A stretch of 64,000 nucleotides of DNA from Selenomonas timonae (GCF_014250475.1 NZ_CP060204.1:1687001-1751000); one strand, 5' to 3'. Positions 15,189-23,933 are shown, counted from the first letter of the stretch. Notes: generated by a model from the sequence alone, not told the origin. A program made the numbers and translations.

Positions 15189-16688
15189 ATGAAGATACGA
15201 AGAGTTCAACCAAGCCCTATATTGCAGAAAAAGCTGCGTGTGGCTGCCTACGCCCGCGTCTCTGTGGACACGCTTCACCACTCCCTTGCGGCGCAGGTCA
15301 GTTACTACAGTACACTCATCCAAAAGAACCCCGCATGGGAATATGCCGGCGTGTACGCAGACGAAGGAATCACAGGGACAAGCACTACACACAGAGATGA
15401 GTTCAAGCGGCTGATCGCGGACTGCAACGCTGGGAAGATTGATTTGGTGCTTGTTAAAAGTATCAGCCGTTTTGCCCGTGACACCGTAGATTGCCTTCAT
15501 ACCGTTCGACAGTTGAAAGAGAAGGGGATTGCCGTCCGCTTCGAGCGTGAGAACATTGATTCCACATCCGAAGACGGAGAGCTGCTCTTGACGCTGCTCG
15601 CATCCTTTGCGCAGGAAGAGAGCAGAAGCATCGGCGACAACATTCGGTGGGGCGTACGGAGACGATTCGCACAGGGGATTCCGAACGGGCATAAAGCACC
15701 GTACGGCTACCAATGGGACGGTGAGATGTTTCGCATTATCCCTGCTGAGGGCAAGATCGTCAAGGAGATATTCCGGAGATACCTTGCCGGAGAATCTGCC
15801 TACGCCATCGCCAATACACTTGCGGGGCGCGGAATCACAGGACGGCAGGGGAGACCAATAGAGCAGACCACGGTAAAGGACATCCTCTCCAACATCTCCT
15901 ACACGGGCACAATGGCGCTGCAGAAGAACTACATCAGTGGGGGGCATATCCGCAAACGGAATAAGGGAGAATTGCCTCTTTATCTCGTGGATGGAGTGTT
16001 CGAGCCTCTGGTGTCAAAGGTAGATTTCGACAAGGCACAAGAGATACGGAAACGGAGAGCCGCGCAGTCTAGCAATCGGAATCCTGTTCTTCTTCCGTTT
16101 TCCGGAATGGTGAAATGCGGATGTTGCGGCGGCGGCTTCAGCAGAAGAACTGCCGGGAAGTACAGGCGATGGGGTTGCAACACAAGGGAGCGGAAAGGTA
16201 GGGAATCCTGTGACAGCCGTCCGATCAAGGAAGAGGAGCTTGTGGCTGCGGTTAGAACCGTCATGGAGAAGGATGATTTCGATACTGCGGAACTCAGGCG
16301 CAAGGTGTCCAAGATTGTCATTCACGGTGATCGAATCGACTTCCATCTTGTCAACGGACGCATAAAAAAGATTGCCCGCATCTATAACGGGCAACGCGGC
16401 AGTAATCCCTTTACGAACAAAGTCTACTGTACTTCCTGCGGCAGCAAGTGTGAGCGGGATACATGGATGAAGGGAACTAAGGTGTGGTCTTGCAGTCAGC
16501 CGCGCACAAAATGCCGACTGAAACGGCTGCCCGAATCCGAGCTGAGGGAAGCTGCGGCATCCTTCTTTGGCAATGGCTACGAGGGCAAGATTGTGCAGAA
16601 CGTCGAGCGGATCACCATATCCGATGATACAGTGATTTTCCATTTGAAAGAAGGAGGCGCATACCGATGGCAAAGACAGTGCGGATGA
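15189..16688 (+). CDS. Large serine recombinase (phage integrase), intact
   Basis: This site-specific recombinase should integrate or excise the prophage. It has the resolvase domain (residues about 18-160) with nucleophile Ser25 in AAYARVS, then KSISRFARDTVD and the ASFAQEESRSIGDNIRWG helix. A recombinase domain about 185-290 follows (GKIVKEIFRRYLAGESAYAI), then a zinc-ribbon domain (CGCCGGGFSRRT) and a second CTSCGSKCERDT cluster. At 499 residues the length is normal and the frame intact. GGAG precedes ATG 15189. It overlaps the next, truncated recombinase gene by 22 bases, so the two formed a tandem pair. Confidence 0.93.
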   Translation: MKIRRVQPSPILQKKLRVAAYARVSVDTLHHSLAAQVSYYSTLIQKNPAWEYAGVYADEGITGTSTTHRDEFKRLIADCNAGKIDLVLVKSISRFARDTVDCLHTVRQLKEKGIAVRFERENIDSTSEDGELLLTLLASFAQEESRSIGDNIRWGVRRRFAQGIPNGHKAPYGYQWDGEMFRIIPAEGKIVKEIFRRYLAGESAYAIANTLAGRGITGRQGRPIEQTTVKDILSNISYTGTMALQKNYISGGHIRKRNKGELPLYLVDGVFEPLVSKVDFDKAQEIRKRRAAQSSNRNPVLLPFSGMVKCGCCGGGFSRRTAGKYRRWGCNTRERKGRESCDSRPIKEEELVAAVRTVMEKDDFDTAELRRKVSKIVIHGDRIDFHLVNGRIKKIARIYNGQRGSNPFTNKVYCTSCGSKCERDTWMKGTKVWSCSQPRTKCRLKRLPESELREAAASFFGNGYEGKIVQNVERITISDDTVIFHLKEGGAYRWQRQCG

Positions 16689-17161
16689 TTCCTGCAACTC
16701 CCAGAGTGTTTCGGTCGGAAGTTACGGCAGAACCAAGACGGCGCAGGACGGCAGGATATGCCAGAGTTTCGACCGATCATGAAGAACAGGCTTCCAGTTA
16801 CGAAATGCAGATGGCGCATTACAAGAACTACATCGAGAGCCGTGCAGACTGGGATTTCGTCGGTATGTATTCGGACGAGGGCATCAGCGGCACCAACACA
16901 AAGAAGCGTGACGGCTTCAACCAGATGATCGAGGATGCCCTTGCCGGCAAGATCGACCTCATCATCACAAAGTCCGTCAGCCGTTTCGCGAGAAACACCG
17001 TGGATTCTCTGCAGAATGTCCGTAAGCTCAAGGAAAACGGTGTAGAGATTTACTTCGAAAAAGAGAACATATGGACGTTCGACACGCGCGGAGATGTCTT
17101 ACGCTCCGATTTGATACAATGCAACGATGGGGTCCAATCCGTCAGACCGCTTGGGATATAG
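16667..17161 (+). pseudogene. Second large serine recombinase, N-terminal fragment
   Basis: The start (ATG 16667, AAGGAGG upstream) and the resolvase domain are intact: YARVS with Ser35, DFVGMYSDEGISGTNTKKRD, ITKSVSRFARNTVDSLQNVR and the FEKENIWTFDT segment. At about residue 140 (near 17087) recognisable homology ends, before the expected 'SLAQEESRS' helix, and unrelated codons run to a stop at 17161. A C-terminal half of the same kind of protein stands alone at 36936-37799, about 20 kb away. The product would retain a catalytic domain without DNA-binding domains, so it is probably inactive. Confidence 0.88.
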
Positions 17162-17241
17162 GGGTTCACGATACTGCTGCTCCTAGGCAGTCTTTTCTTT
17201 TGCCCGAAACTCGATGGCGTCGGAGTTGTCGGGGACATACT

Positions 17242-17289
17242 CTATTAACGATGAATACCCTATTAACGATTGCTGGGGGGAATCGTTAA
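17242..17289 (+). repeat. Direct and inverted TTAACGAT repeats upstream of the R-M genes
   Basis: CTATTAACGAT occurs at 17242-17252 and again at 17260-17270. The second is followed by a perfect inverted repeat: TTAACGATT (17263-17271), nine bases, AATCGTTAA (17281-17289). The arrangement looks like an operator set or a protein-bound site. It lies in the 283-base gap between the broken recombinase and the HTH gene. The rest of the gap holds a weak hairpin near 17171 and the promoter at 17375-17403. Confidence 0.6.
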
Positions 17290-17374
17290 GCTAGTATGTC
17301 AATTGTTAAGATAATAAAAAACATATTTAAGCATAATAAAACATCATCAAATATATGAAGACAGATAAAAACCG

Positions 17375-17403
17375 TTGATATTTCAAAAAAAGTTTGCTAT
17401 TCT
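17375..17403 (+). promoter_or_regulatory. Sigma-A type promoter for the restriction-modification genes
   Basis: TTGATA at 17375-17380 and TATTCT at 17398-17403 are separated by 17 bases in an A/T-rich stretch. It lies 42 bases before the HTH start codon. Confidence 0.7.
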
Positions 17404-17444
17404 TGTAGTCGGTAGATGTTTATTGGCTCGTTAGGAGGTGTAAC

Positions 17445-17645
17445 ATGAGCACGGAAGAGCAAGTCAGCGAGAATTGGATAGGATTAGAACAAGCAGCCAT
17501 ACATTTGGGTGTTCGTCCCATAACTGTGCGTGATTGGATAAAGAAGAAAACGGGGATTCCAGCCCACAAAATTGGTAAACTCTGGAAGTTTAAGTTATCC
17601 GAGCTGGACGAATGGGTCAAGAGCGGAAAAAGTGCAATAGATTAA
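17445..17645 (+). CDS. HTH/excisionase-family DNA-binding protein
   Basis: This 66-residue protein is a MerR/excisionase-type winged helix: WIGLEQAAIHLGVRPITVRD with recognition helix, then KIGKLWKFKLSELDEWVKSG, the typical wing plus final helix. AGGAGGTG precedes ATG 17445. It stands 26 bases before the methyltransferase, so it may control expression of the restriction-modification genes; a role in excision of the element is an alternative. The A/T-rich composition differs from the phage genes to the left. Confidence 0.85.
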   Translation: MSTEEQVSENWIGLEQAAIHLGVRPITVRDWIKKKTGIPAHKIGKLWKFKLSELDEWVKSGKSAID

Positions 17646-17671
17646 GGGATAGATAATTTGTGAGGGGAAAT

Positions 17672-18697
17672 ATGGACACATTAGGTGTATTTAACGACAT
17701 AAAGACAAAATTTAAAGAGACTGATTTTGGAATTGATGACTCCGTTATAATATGTGGTGATTCCTTAGAGTTGCTAAGACAAATTCCAGACCATAGCATT
17801 GCGCTGATATTGACTGATCCTCCATATCATTCAACCAGGAAAAAGAACATTATAGGCGATACGAGTTTTTCAAAAGACGAAGATTACATTGACTGGATGC
17901 GTCAATTTGCAATCGAGTGGAAAAGGGTATTAAAGTATAATGGTAGCATTTTTTGCTTTTGTTCCTCAACGATGTCTGCACAATTGCAGATGATGTTCTC
18001 GGACTATTTTAATATACTTTCGGAAATAACGTGGACAAAACCTAATGCTCCAGGGTATGACGGTTGGAAACAAAAAATGAAAAAAGAGTCTTTGCGTCAG
18101 TGGTATCCGCATTCGGAGAAAATACTGTTTCTTGAGGGGGCAGAGGATGGAAATCTTTTCAAGAGTTATTTTGGTAGCCAGCTTACAAAATGGCGTAAAA
18201 CGGCAAAGATGTCCATGAAAGAGTTGGCTGAGATAACTAAATCTTACGGGAAGATAAATCACGGTGGAGCAGTGGCGAATTGGGAAGTAGGCAGAAATAT
18301 TCCGAGCAAAGCGCAATATGATAGATTAAAAGACGCATTAACAGGGGCGGGAGTAAATGGTATACCTGATTATGAGGATATAATACGTCCCTTTAATGTC
18401 TGTAAGGATGTCGAGTTTACCGATGTATGGACATTTGAAAATGTACGGCAGTATAGAGGTAAACATCCTGCCGAAAAACCGATTGACTTACTAGAACACG
18501 CAATTAGTGCGACTACATTTGAGGGGGACATCGTTCTGGACTGTTTCTCTGGTTCCGGCTCCACAGGGGTTGCAGCAACACGTTTAAAGAGACTGAGCAT
18601 ACTCATGGAGATCGACCCCAAGTGGTGCAACTATGCATCAAATAAGCTGAGAGGAGAATATTTCTTCGGGAATGAATTATTAACGAGAGCTCAGTAA
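17672..18697 (+). CDS. Type II DNA methyltransferase (beta class N6-A/N4-C)
   Basis: This 341-residue methyltransferase protects host DNA by modifying a specific site. Motif IV DPPY is at 49-52 and the S-adenosylmethionine motif CFSGSGSTG at 291-299, the order of the beta class. Between them lies a target-recognition part that includes an XRE-like helix-turn-helix (about 170-225, WRKTAKMSMKELAEITKS and VANWEVGRNIPS). ATG 17672 is preferred to GTG 17660 for spacing from GAGGGG. It converges on the BstXI-like nuclease gene across a shared hairpin, making a full R-M pair. Sequence specificity cannot be read off. Confidence 0.88.
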   Translation: MDTLGVFNDIKTKFKETDFGIDDSVIICGDSLELLRQIPDHSIALILTDPPYHSTRKKNIIGDTSFSKDEDYIDWMRQFAIEWKRVLKYNGSIFCFCSSTMSAQLQMMFSDYFNILSEITWTKPNAPGYDGWKQKMKKESLRQWYPHSEKILFLEGAEDGNLFKSYFGSQLTKWRKTAKMSMKELAEITKSYGKINHGGAVANWEVGRNIPSKAQYDRLKDALTGAGVNGIPDYEDIIRPFNVCKDVEFTDVWTFENVRQYRGKHPAEKPIDLLEHAISATTFEGDIVLDCFSGSGSTGVAATRLKRLSILMEIDPKWCNYASNKLRGEYFFGNELLTRAQ

Positions 18698-18702
18698 CAA
18701 CC

Positions 18703-18748
18703 TGCCCCCCAAAAAGTTAGACTTAGAAAATCTAGCTTTTGGGGGGCA
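18703..18748. terminator. Bidirectional terminator between convergent R-M genes (IS-end-like palindrome)
   Basis: TGCCCCCCAAAA (from 18703) pairs with TTTTGGGGGGCA (to 18748), and the inner TAGA/TCTA extends the stem. It is flanked by A and T runs, fitting a terminator for both the methyltransferase and the convergent nuclease gene. The left arm plus GTTAG recurs at 39372-39390 beside IS5 copy 1, so it may instead be the joined ends of a lost insertion sequence. Confidence 0.65.
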
Positions 18749-18784
18749 CTACATATTGTGTACTCGTTTGTTTAATGACAGAGA

Positions 18785-19789
18785 TTAATCCTGATCGATA
18801 AACCCTGCTTTTTTATTGGTCTTCAGTACTGATTGCATCCATGTTAATGTTTGAGCTATTCCCGAATCTTTGACAACTACATTACAGAAATGATGCCCCC
18901 AGCCCAGATTATATGGCTTATGGTTAAATGCACCGAACTTCAGTTCATCAATATGGAAAAGATTAACTTGTGTAACGGTTAGATCTGGGACTTCTCTTCC
19001 CTCAGGTTGCTTCACACGATTGAGAAATTCACGGCCAGAAAGTTCTTTTAGGCATAAAGGGCAAATCGTGTGCCGTTGGCTGTTGATGATACGCATTTCC
19101 ATTAATCTTCCGTAATCAAGAAGACCTTGTTCTTCGCACAACTTAAGTATTCGTTCTTTTCGGGAGAGTGCATCCTCTTTTGTCATTCCGTTTTCGGATG
19201 CTACTTCTACGGCATCATAACAGAGCCAGTATTCTGCCTCAAGTTGCTGACGGCAAGCAGCAATAGTGGCTTGATTGGCATATTCATACAGACGAATCCC
19301 TGCACCTTTGGGGGATTGAGAGGCATATCCAAGGTTTATTTTCTTTGCTTTTTCGGCATCATTTGCTGTAGTTGCCGGTACTCGTGCTACATATTCGCCA
19401 CCAAGAGGCGCTTGCCTACAATTGGCGGCTTTCCATTTGAGCATCTCTGGACTGTGAGAGTCCCAGTCACTTCTCGTTTCGTAAAAGATAAGAGCGTTAT
19501 TTCCGAGAACGAGAGCATTCTCGAAAAGCGTTTTTTGGGGATCTTCCCACGAAAAATACTCCGAAGGGGGAATCAGAACGATATATCCTTTTTCAAATAT
19601 GTTCTCTCTTGCAAGTTTTCTCAAATTACCGTCTTGTATCCATTGATGAAACGGAATCAAGACGGTATTATTTCGCCCTACACGATTTTGATAAATGACA
19701 TCATCGTCTGCTCCACGGGTCTGACCCGTTTTACTAATTTTTCTTTCGAGAAGCTGTGGAAGTTTTGGTAATCGTTTTTTTTGGGTCAT
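18785..19789 (-). CDS. BstXI-like type II restriction endonuclease
   Basis: This 334-residue protein resembles the BstXI restriction endonuclease family. Its C-terminal part has the family's Cys/His cluster: HTICPLCLKELSGREF, then HIDELKFGAFNHKPYNLGWG and HHFCNVVVKDS, an HNH-like metal site with two Cys pairs. The N-terminus NNTVLIPFHQWIQDGN is also typical. The minus-strand GGGAG site is well placed for ATG 19789. It converges with the methyltransferase gene. If it follows BstXI, it would cut an interrupted palindrome, but specificity is not provable here. Confidence 0.75.
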   Translation of the reverse strand: MTQKKRLPKLPQLLERKISKTGQTRGADDDVIYQNRVGRNNTVLIPFHQWIQDGNLRKLARENIFEKGYIVLIPPSEYFSWEDPQKTLFENALVLGNNALIFYETRSDWDSHSPEMLKWKAANCRQAPLGGEYVARVPATTANDAEKAKKINLGYASQSPKGAGIRLYEYANQATIAACRQQLEAEYWLCYDAVEVASENGMTKEDALSRKERILKLCEEQGLLDYGRLMEMRIINSQRHTICPLCLKELSGREFLNRVKQPEGREVPDLTVTQVNLFHIDELKFGAFNHKPYNLGWGHHFCNVVVKDSGIAQTLTWMQSVLKTNKKAGFIDQD

Positions 19790-19853
19790 GGTAATTGCTC
19801 CCTTCTTGGTTGAATAAATGAAACTCTGATTTTGTAAACCCGGCCGCTAAAGC

Positions 19854-20412
19854 TCAATAGAGAAATCTCGCCGTGATGGCCGAATACGGCTTCCATTTCT
19901 GGCATTTCTGTTCCACGGCTTTTCGGCTCGTGTCATCCGTCTTGTACATCCACCGATAGACTTGCAAAAATACACCATCTCCAAAAGGAAGGATATCCAG
20001 GCGATTCAGCCCGAAAATCAGATACATTTTGCCGTCCAACTGCCGATACCACGGATTTTTGTGAGTGCAGCCATAACCTCAGCATCAAATTTATGCGCTA
20101 AATCATCAAGGTTTACATCTCCAGTGATGATAGCATTGGTGAGATTTCGAATATAGGACACTTTCGGTTTTGATGTGCCGATAGATCCGATTTTCTCATC
20201 CGAAAGCATCTCTATTTTACTGGGGGAAATATCTCCATCGCACAAATCCTCCAATCGTGCATATATCTTTTGACTGACCTTCATGAAAAGCATCTGTTCA
20301 ATCATCTCATGCACCGACCGACTATTGCTGTGACCTTTGCCGGCTGCTTATCCTTACGGCATAGATATTGGATGGAGGGAGTGTTCATATCGAGAGTGAT
20401 CAAATCCTGCAT
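19854..20412 (-). pseudogene. AlkA-type 3-methyladenine DNA glycosylase, broken
   Basis: Three frames together spell a base-excision glycosylase of the HhH-GPD superfamily. The start is ATG 20412 (MQDLITLDMN...YLCRKDK). The next segment, from 20314 (HEMIEQML...YARLEDLCDGD), ends in the hairpin LTKIRGIGSWTAK. The third (MYLIFGLNRLDILPFGD), read to 19854, holds the catalytic Asp region. Between the first two a stretch is missing and the frame changes; between the last two a single A lost from the run opposite 20027-20030 shifts the frame. It cannot make a functional enzyme as read. It follows the XRE gene on the same strand. Confidence 0.75.
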
Positions 20413-20416
20413 GAGC

Positions 20417-20620
20417 CTACTCCTTCACGGACTCCATAATATCTTCAATATTGCAATCGAGCGCCACACATATCTTCAGAAGAATGTCTGTGGTGATATT
20501 CTCTCCCTTGCCCAGCTTGGCGATGGAGGCGGGGCTGATGCCCGTTATACGCCTGAGATCCTGCCGATTCATGCCTTTGTCGATCAGGAGCTTCCACAGC
20601 CTGTTATAAGTGATTCGCAT
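20417..20620 (-). CDS. XRE-family transcriptional regulator
   Basis: This 67-residue protein is a bare Cro/CI helix-turn-helix: LIDKGMNRQDLRRITGISPA, then SIAKLGKGENITTDILLKIC and CNIEDIMESV. It is on the minus strand, 12 bases after the ABC-3C ATPase gene and 4 bases before the glycosylase pseudogene. In other Firmicutes this kind of regulator often precedes an AlkA-type gene. It may regulate the operon or be part of the cargo. It is the only Cro/CI-like protein seen in the prophage, so a phage repressor role cannot be excluded. Confidence 0.85.
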   Translation of the reverse strand: MRITYNRLWKLLIDKGMNRQDLRRITGISPASIAKLGKGENITTDILLKICVALDCNIEDIMESVKE

Positions 20621-20632
20621 ATCCGTCTCCGC

Positions 20633-22450
20633 TTACTCTACGCCATGAAGAAAACCGGGACGGCCTTCCGTCAGCCCCTTGGTGAAGGTGATGACATTGG
20701 CTCCTGCTGCCTCATAGTCCAAATCCGGCAGATTCTTGGAATTCTCAATGATAATCAGCTGCCCCTCCTCTTGGTGGTTCATGAAATAGCGAAAGAGTCC
20801 GGAACACATACTTTCCGGCGCAGAATCCGCTACGCCTTGGTCAAGACCAAGAAGGGGCGTGTCAATGATGAGGAAGCCCGGGTAATACTTGCCATGGTGG
20901 GCAAGATAGTGACGGAAGGTGAGTGCAGTTACGCTGTTGACAAAGGACGTATATCCCTGCCCTTCATGGGTAGATTTTTTATGCCCATTAATCTCTATAT
21001 CAAAATCGGAGATGTTGAAATTGGCAACAATAGGCTCTGTCGAATAATTGCATTCACGAAGGATGTCCTTGTAATATTGGTTGATGAGTCTTTTGAAATC
21101 GTCATCAAAATGCTCTCTGGGATGATATTGCAACGCAGATTCCGGCTCGACCGGAGGATTCCTTAAATCTGCCTCCCAGCCGACTGCAAAATCGTCGATT
21201 ACGCTCATCTCGCGCTTTAATTGCAGGAAGTTTTTGTAGTCTGCGAGTGATTTGCGCATCGCCTCTGCTTTAGGACGCAGCTCCTGCTGAATGTGGCACT
21301 CGATGCTGTCCTTCTCGGCATCGAGTTTTGCCATCTCCTCTGACATCCAGTTCATTTCCTCGGCGAGCGACTGTTCTGCTTTCGTCAAATCATTCATCTG
21401 AGCCAATATGCGGGACAGTTCTCCACGGGCAGATTCGATGTAGGTTTCATCATCCTTGGGCGTGAAATGACTTTCGCAAAAGGGGCAGACGGTGTTCTTA
21501 TCGTGAACGCTCCGACTCATCTCGCCGTCGGCAATAAAGGTCAGTCTCTTGATGTCGGCTGTGTACTGGCTCTTGAGGGCGGTGTACCGGGACTTCATCA
21601 GTTCCGCCTCAGTCATTTTCTCCTGCAGTTCGCTGATTTCTTGCACCAGTTCCTGTCGGCGGGAGAGAGCTGCAGAGATCGCAGATTCCGTCTGCTCAAT
21701 CCCTGCAATGAGGGCGGTCATCTGCTGCTCCACATCAATGCCCTGAAACGCCGTCATCTGTTTTTGCAGCACCTTCTTCTTCTCAGAGATGTTGCTGATC
21801 TGCCTGTTCACATATCTTAAAATGGCATTTCGCTCTGCGATTCGGATTTCCTTCTTGGTCTGCTCATCGTGCTCGGGAAAATTGGAGCCGGTCATCAAAA
21901 ACAGCAGGGAAGAGAGAAAGACGGTCTTTTGAATGCTTTCCTTCGGCTCCAACACGGATTCTACCTTGCCGATGTCATTGTTGAGAAAGAGCAGCATGTG
22001 GAGGAAGGTTCGGAGTGTCAGTGGTGCCCGCTTGAAATCGATGTTCTTGATCACCATGCAGGGGACGGGAATCCCCATTGCGCTCAAAAGCAGGTCACTC
22101 AGCACAGGCAAGCCGTTTCTTTGACTCTGACTGTATTTCAGATTGTATTTGTCACTCATCATGCCGGGGATGTTGGTTATCACGTCCACTTGATCCTTGT
22201 GAAATTTACGCGTGATACTGATCGTGCCATCGGCAGCCTGCACCAGAAGTTCCACTTCGTCATAACCAAAAGTCTCGTCTATGGGGAAGTCACCCATTTT
22301 GCCAAGAGCAAAATCAATACACCGAGCAACGGCGGTCTTCCCGGTATTCGACCGCCCACAGATGATGTTCAGACCGGGGGTGAAATCCACGAAAGAGTCG
22401 CGCTTGCCTATGCCTCTTGCCGTGACACGGCTAAAATATATTCCGGCCAT
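20633..22450 (-). CDS. ABC-3C system ATPase (DUF3732)
   Basis: This is a 605-residue SMC/Rad50-like ATPase of the DUF3732 family. Walker A is GRSNTGKT (about residues 32-39). Coiled coils occupy roughly 205-420 with a zinc-hook-like CPFC in the middle (VCPFCESHF). The C-terminal lobe has EGQGYTSFVNSV (signature-like) and the Walker B strand YPGFLIIDTPLLGLD. In ABC-three-component conflict systems such an ATPase is thought to sense invading nucleic acid and act with a middle component and an effector; both are encoded just upstream on the same strand, with a 4-base gap. The exact trigger is unknown. Confidence 0.82.
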   Translation of the reverse strand: MAGIYFSRVTARGIGKRDSFVDFTPGLNIICGRSNTGKTAVARCIDFALGKMGDFPIDETFGYDEVELLVQAADGTISITRKFHKDQVDVITNIPGMMSDKYNLKYSQSQRNGLPVLSDLLLSAMGIPVPCMVIKNIDFKRAPLTLRTFLHMLLFLNNDIGKVESVLEPKESIQKTVFLSSLLFLMTGSNFPEHDEQTKKEIRIAERNAILRYVNRQISNISEKKKVLQKQMTAFQGIDVEQQMTALIAGIEQTESAISAALSRRQELVQEISELQEKMTEAELMKSRYTALKSQYTADIKRLTFIADGEMSRSVHDKNTVCPFCESHFTPKDDETYIESARGELSRILAQMNDLTKAEQSLAEEMNWMSEEMAKLDAEKDSIECHIQQELRPKAEAMRKSLADYKNFLQLKREMSVIDDFAVGWEADLRNPPVEPESALQYHPREHFDDDFKRLINQYYKDILRECNYSTEPIVANFNISDFDIEINGHKKSTHEGQGYTSFVNSVTALTFRHYLAHHGKYYPGFLIIDTPLLGLDQGVADSAPESMCSGLFRYFMNHQEEGQLIIIENSKNLPDLDYEAAGANVITFTKGLTEGRPGFLHGVE

Positions 22451-22454
22451 CCAT

Positions 22455-22904
22455 TTATCTCCTCTTTAGCGCGTCCATCGCCTGTCGCGTAATCTTTGAA
22501 AGCAAAGACGCATCGGATGTTTTTCCAAGCATTCGGTGTGTCTTTTTTACTGTCTCCATATATGCTGCAGCGTATTCGGACTGCATGGATTTCACGAACT
22601 CACGGCCGCGCTCATTCAGTCCGAACAAGAATCCTCCGGGGGAGGGGGCTACAGAGATAAAGCCGTCCAGCACAAGGGATCTCAGTGCGCCGTTTAACTG
22701 CTCCCGCTTGGCGGGGAGTTCACTAAAACTGAACTGGTTTTCGCCGTGCAGGTTTTGTTCTGCCATACCGAAATCCCGTCCATAGACTGTCATAAGGTCA
22801 TACGCCGCGATGCGGTCAATGGTTATGGAACGCGGCTTTACGGCAGAGAGGATGAGCAAAATGCGAAGTGACACCTCAAAGGACGTATTGAACAGTTTAG
22901 GCAT
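22455..22904 (-). CDS. ABC-3C system middle component (MC2-like)
   Basis: This 149-residue winged-helix protein has the pattern of ABC-three-component middle component 2: an N-terminal LFNTSFEVSLRILLILSA, then IDRIAAYDLMTVYGRDFG with 'NLHGENQFSFSE', and a helical tail. It overlaps the effector stop by 8 bases and precedes the ATPase by 4 bases, so all three are co-translated in fixed order. The family role is bridging the ATPase and the effector; here that is inferred from the neighbours and pattern. Confidence 0.78.
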   Translation of the reverse strand: MPKLFNTSFEVSLRILLILSAVKPRSITIDRIAAYDLMTVYGRDFGMAEQNLHGENQFSFSELPAKREQLNGALRSLVLDGFISVAPSPGGFLFGLNERGREFVKSMQSEYAAAYMETVKKTHRMLGKTSDASLLSKITRQAMDALKRR

Positions 22905-23910
22905 CGATGTTCACCCACGATTTGATTCGCTCGTCATCTACCAAGATATGGCAGACGCCCTTCCGTGTTCTGTTCGAGATGAAGCCCTTGATATTGACGA
23001 GGTTCGACTTGGCAAGTTCTGTGCTGGTGATTTTCTTCAATACTTCCTGCAGGCGGACGTAACCAGTCTCATGATTCTCGTCAAAATACACCATCTCGAT
23101 GCCGTCATAGGCGTCATCCTTCAGCGCGTCAAATTGGTGCTCTCCGTCTACGAAGGCATCCCTTACGCTGTGCTGGATGCTTTTGGCATCGAAATATGCC
23201 TCTCTCTGCCGCTTTAAATGCTGCTGCAGATTCTCCGGCAATTCTCCTGCGGTATCGGGGGTGACTTCTCTTTCGAGACGCTCCGAATACACCTCGCAGA
23301 GTGCATTGATATACGGGAGCGTGGCGTCGTTGATGTCCTCGTGAGGCATTAGGGCAGGATGCAGTTTGATGATCTCGCCGCTGAGCAGATAGACCGAGCC
23401 ATTCGCAAATCGGGAGGGGTGAATCGGCACGGCGGGAACAACCTCGCCGACTTCATTCCTTCCTTCAAAGAGATCAATTTGGGCGCCGGGGAGTTTTTGC
23501 AGTTCCGCTTTGATGATGCTGCAGAAAATCTCGGCGCACGTCTCGTCTACATTGTCTGTGGTGCAATCTACCCCGTATTGAGAGAGGTCGGTGCACAGAT
23601 TTTTGCGGGCATCGAAGGGGATATCCGCAGCTGCTTCCAAGAAGCGGCTCTTGTCGAGATTGGCATGAACCGCCCGCAGGACAGATTCCGGGATGTCTCT
23701 CTTTCCCTTGTACATTTTGTAGGCGGCACTTTTCTCAGATTCCTTGCCGAAAGGGTAGTACTTGTCATCATCGTCCAGACCAACCTCGCGAGAAGAGATC
23801 GGTTCCTTCATAAAGAGGGCGAAGAAGTAGGCGCAGAAACTCGGTATTGATTTGTTCTCCGCACCAACGTACTTTCTCATGATCTGTAAAAACAGACTGA
23901 TGGTTAACAC
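22897..23910 (-). CDS. ABC-3C system effector-type protein
   Basis: This 337-residue protein is the first gene of the operon. Its C-terminal end (LAKSNLVNIKGFISNRTRKG, then VCHILVDDERIKSWV) matches the conserved C-terminal domain of ABC-3C proteins. The N-terminal 130 residues (FCAYFFALFMKEPISSREVG; YKMYKGKRDIPESVLRAV) look like a helical HTH-type module; no nuclease motif is evident. I take GTG 23910 as the start, because GGGGGAG is five bases upstream; ATG 23880 lacks a ribosome site. What the effector does to cells or phage DNA is not visible. Confidence 0.72.
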   Translation of the reverse strand: MLTISLFLQIMRKYVGAENKSIPSFCAYFFALFMKEPISSREVGLDDDDKYYPFGKESEKSAAYKMYKGKRDIPESVLRAVHANLDKSRFLEAAADIPFDARKNLCTDLSQYGVDCTTDNVDETCAEIFCSIIKAELQKLPGAQIDLFEGRNEVGEVVPAVPIHPSRFANGSVYLLSGEIIKLHPALMPHEDINDATLPYINALCEVYSERLEREVTPDTAGELPENLQQHLKRQREAYFDAKSIQHSVRDAFVDGEHQFDALKDDAYDGIEMVYFDENHETGYVRLQEVLKKITSTELAKSNLVNIKGFISNRTRKGVCHILVDDERIKSWVNIDA

Positions 23911-23933
23911 AAAACTCCCCCTTCGCGAAAAGT

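Noticed and set aside
17162-17245. Short hydrophobic frame (FTILLLLGSLFF) after the broken recombinase
   Set aside because: No start or ribosome site; fewer than 30 codons; probably chance.
20270-21166. 298-codon + strand frame across XRE and ATPase genes
   Set aside because: Antisense to two genes with clear motifs; no ribosome site.
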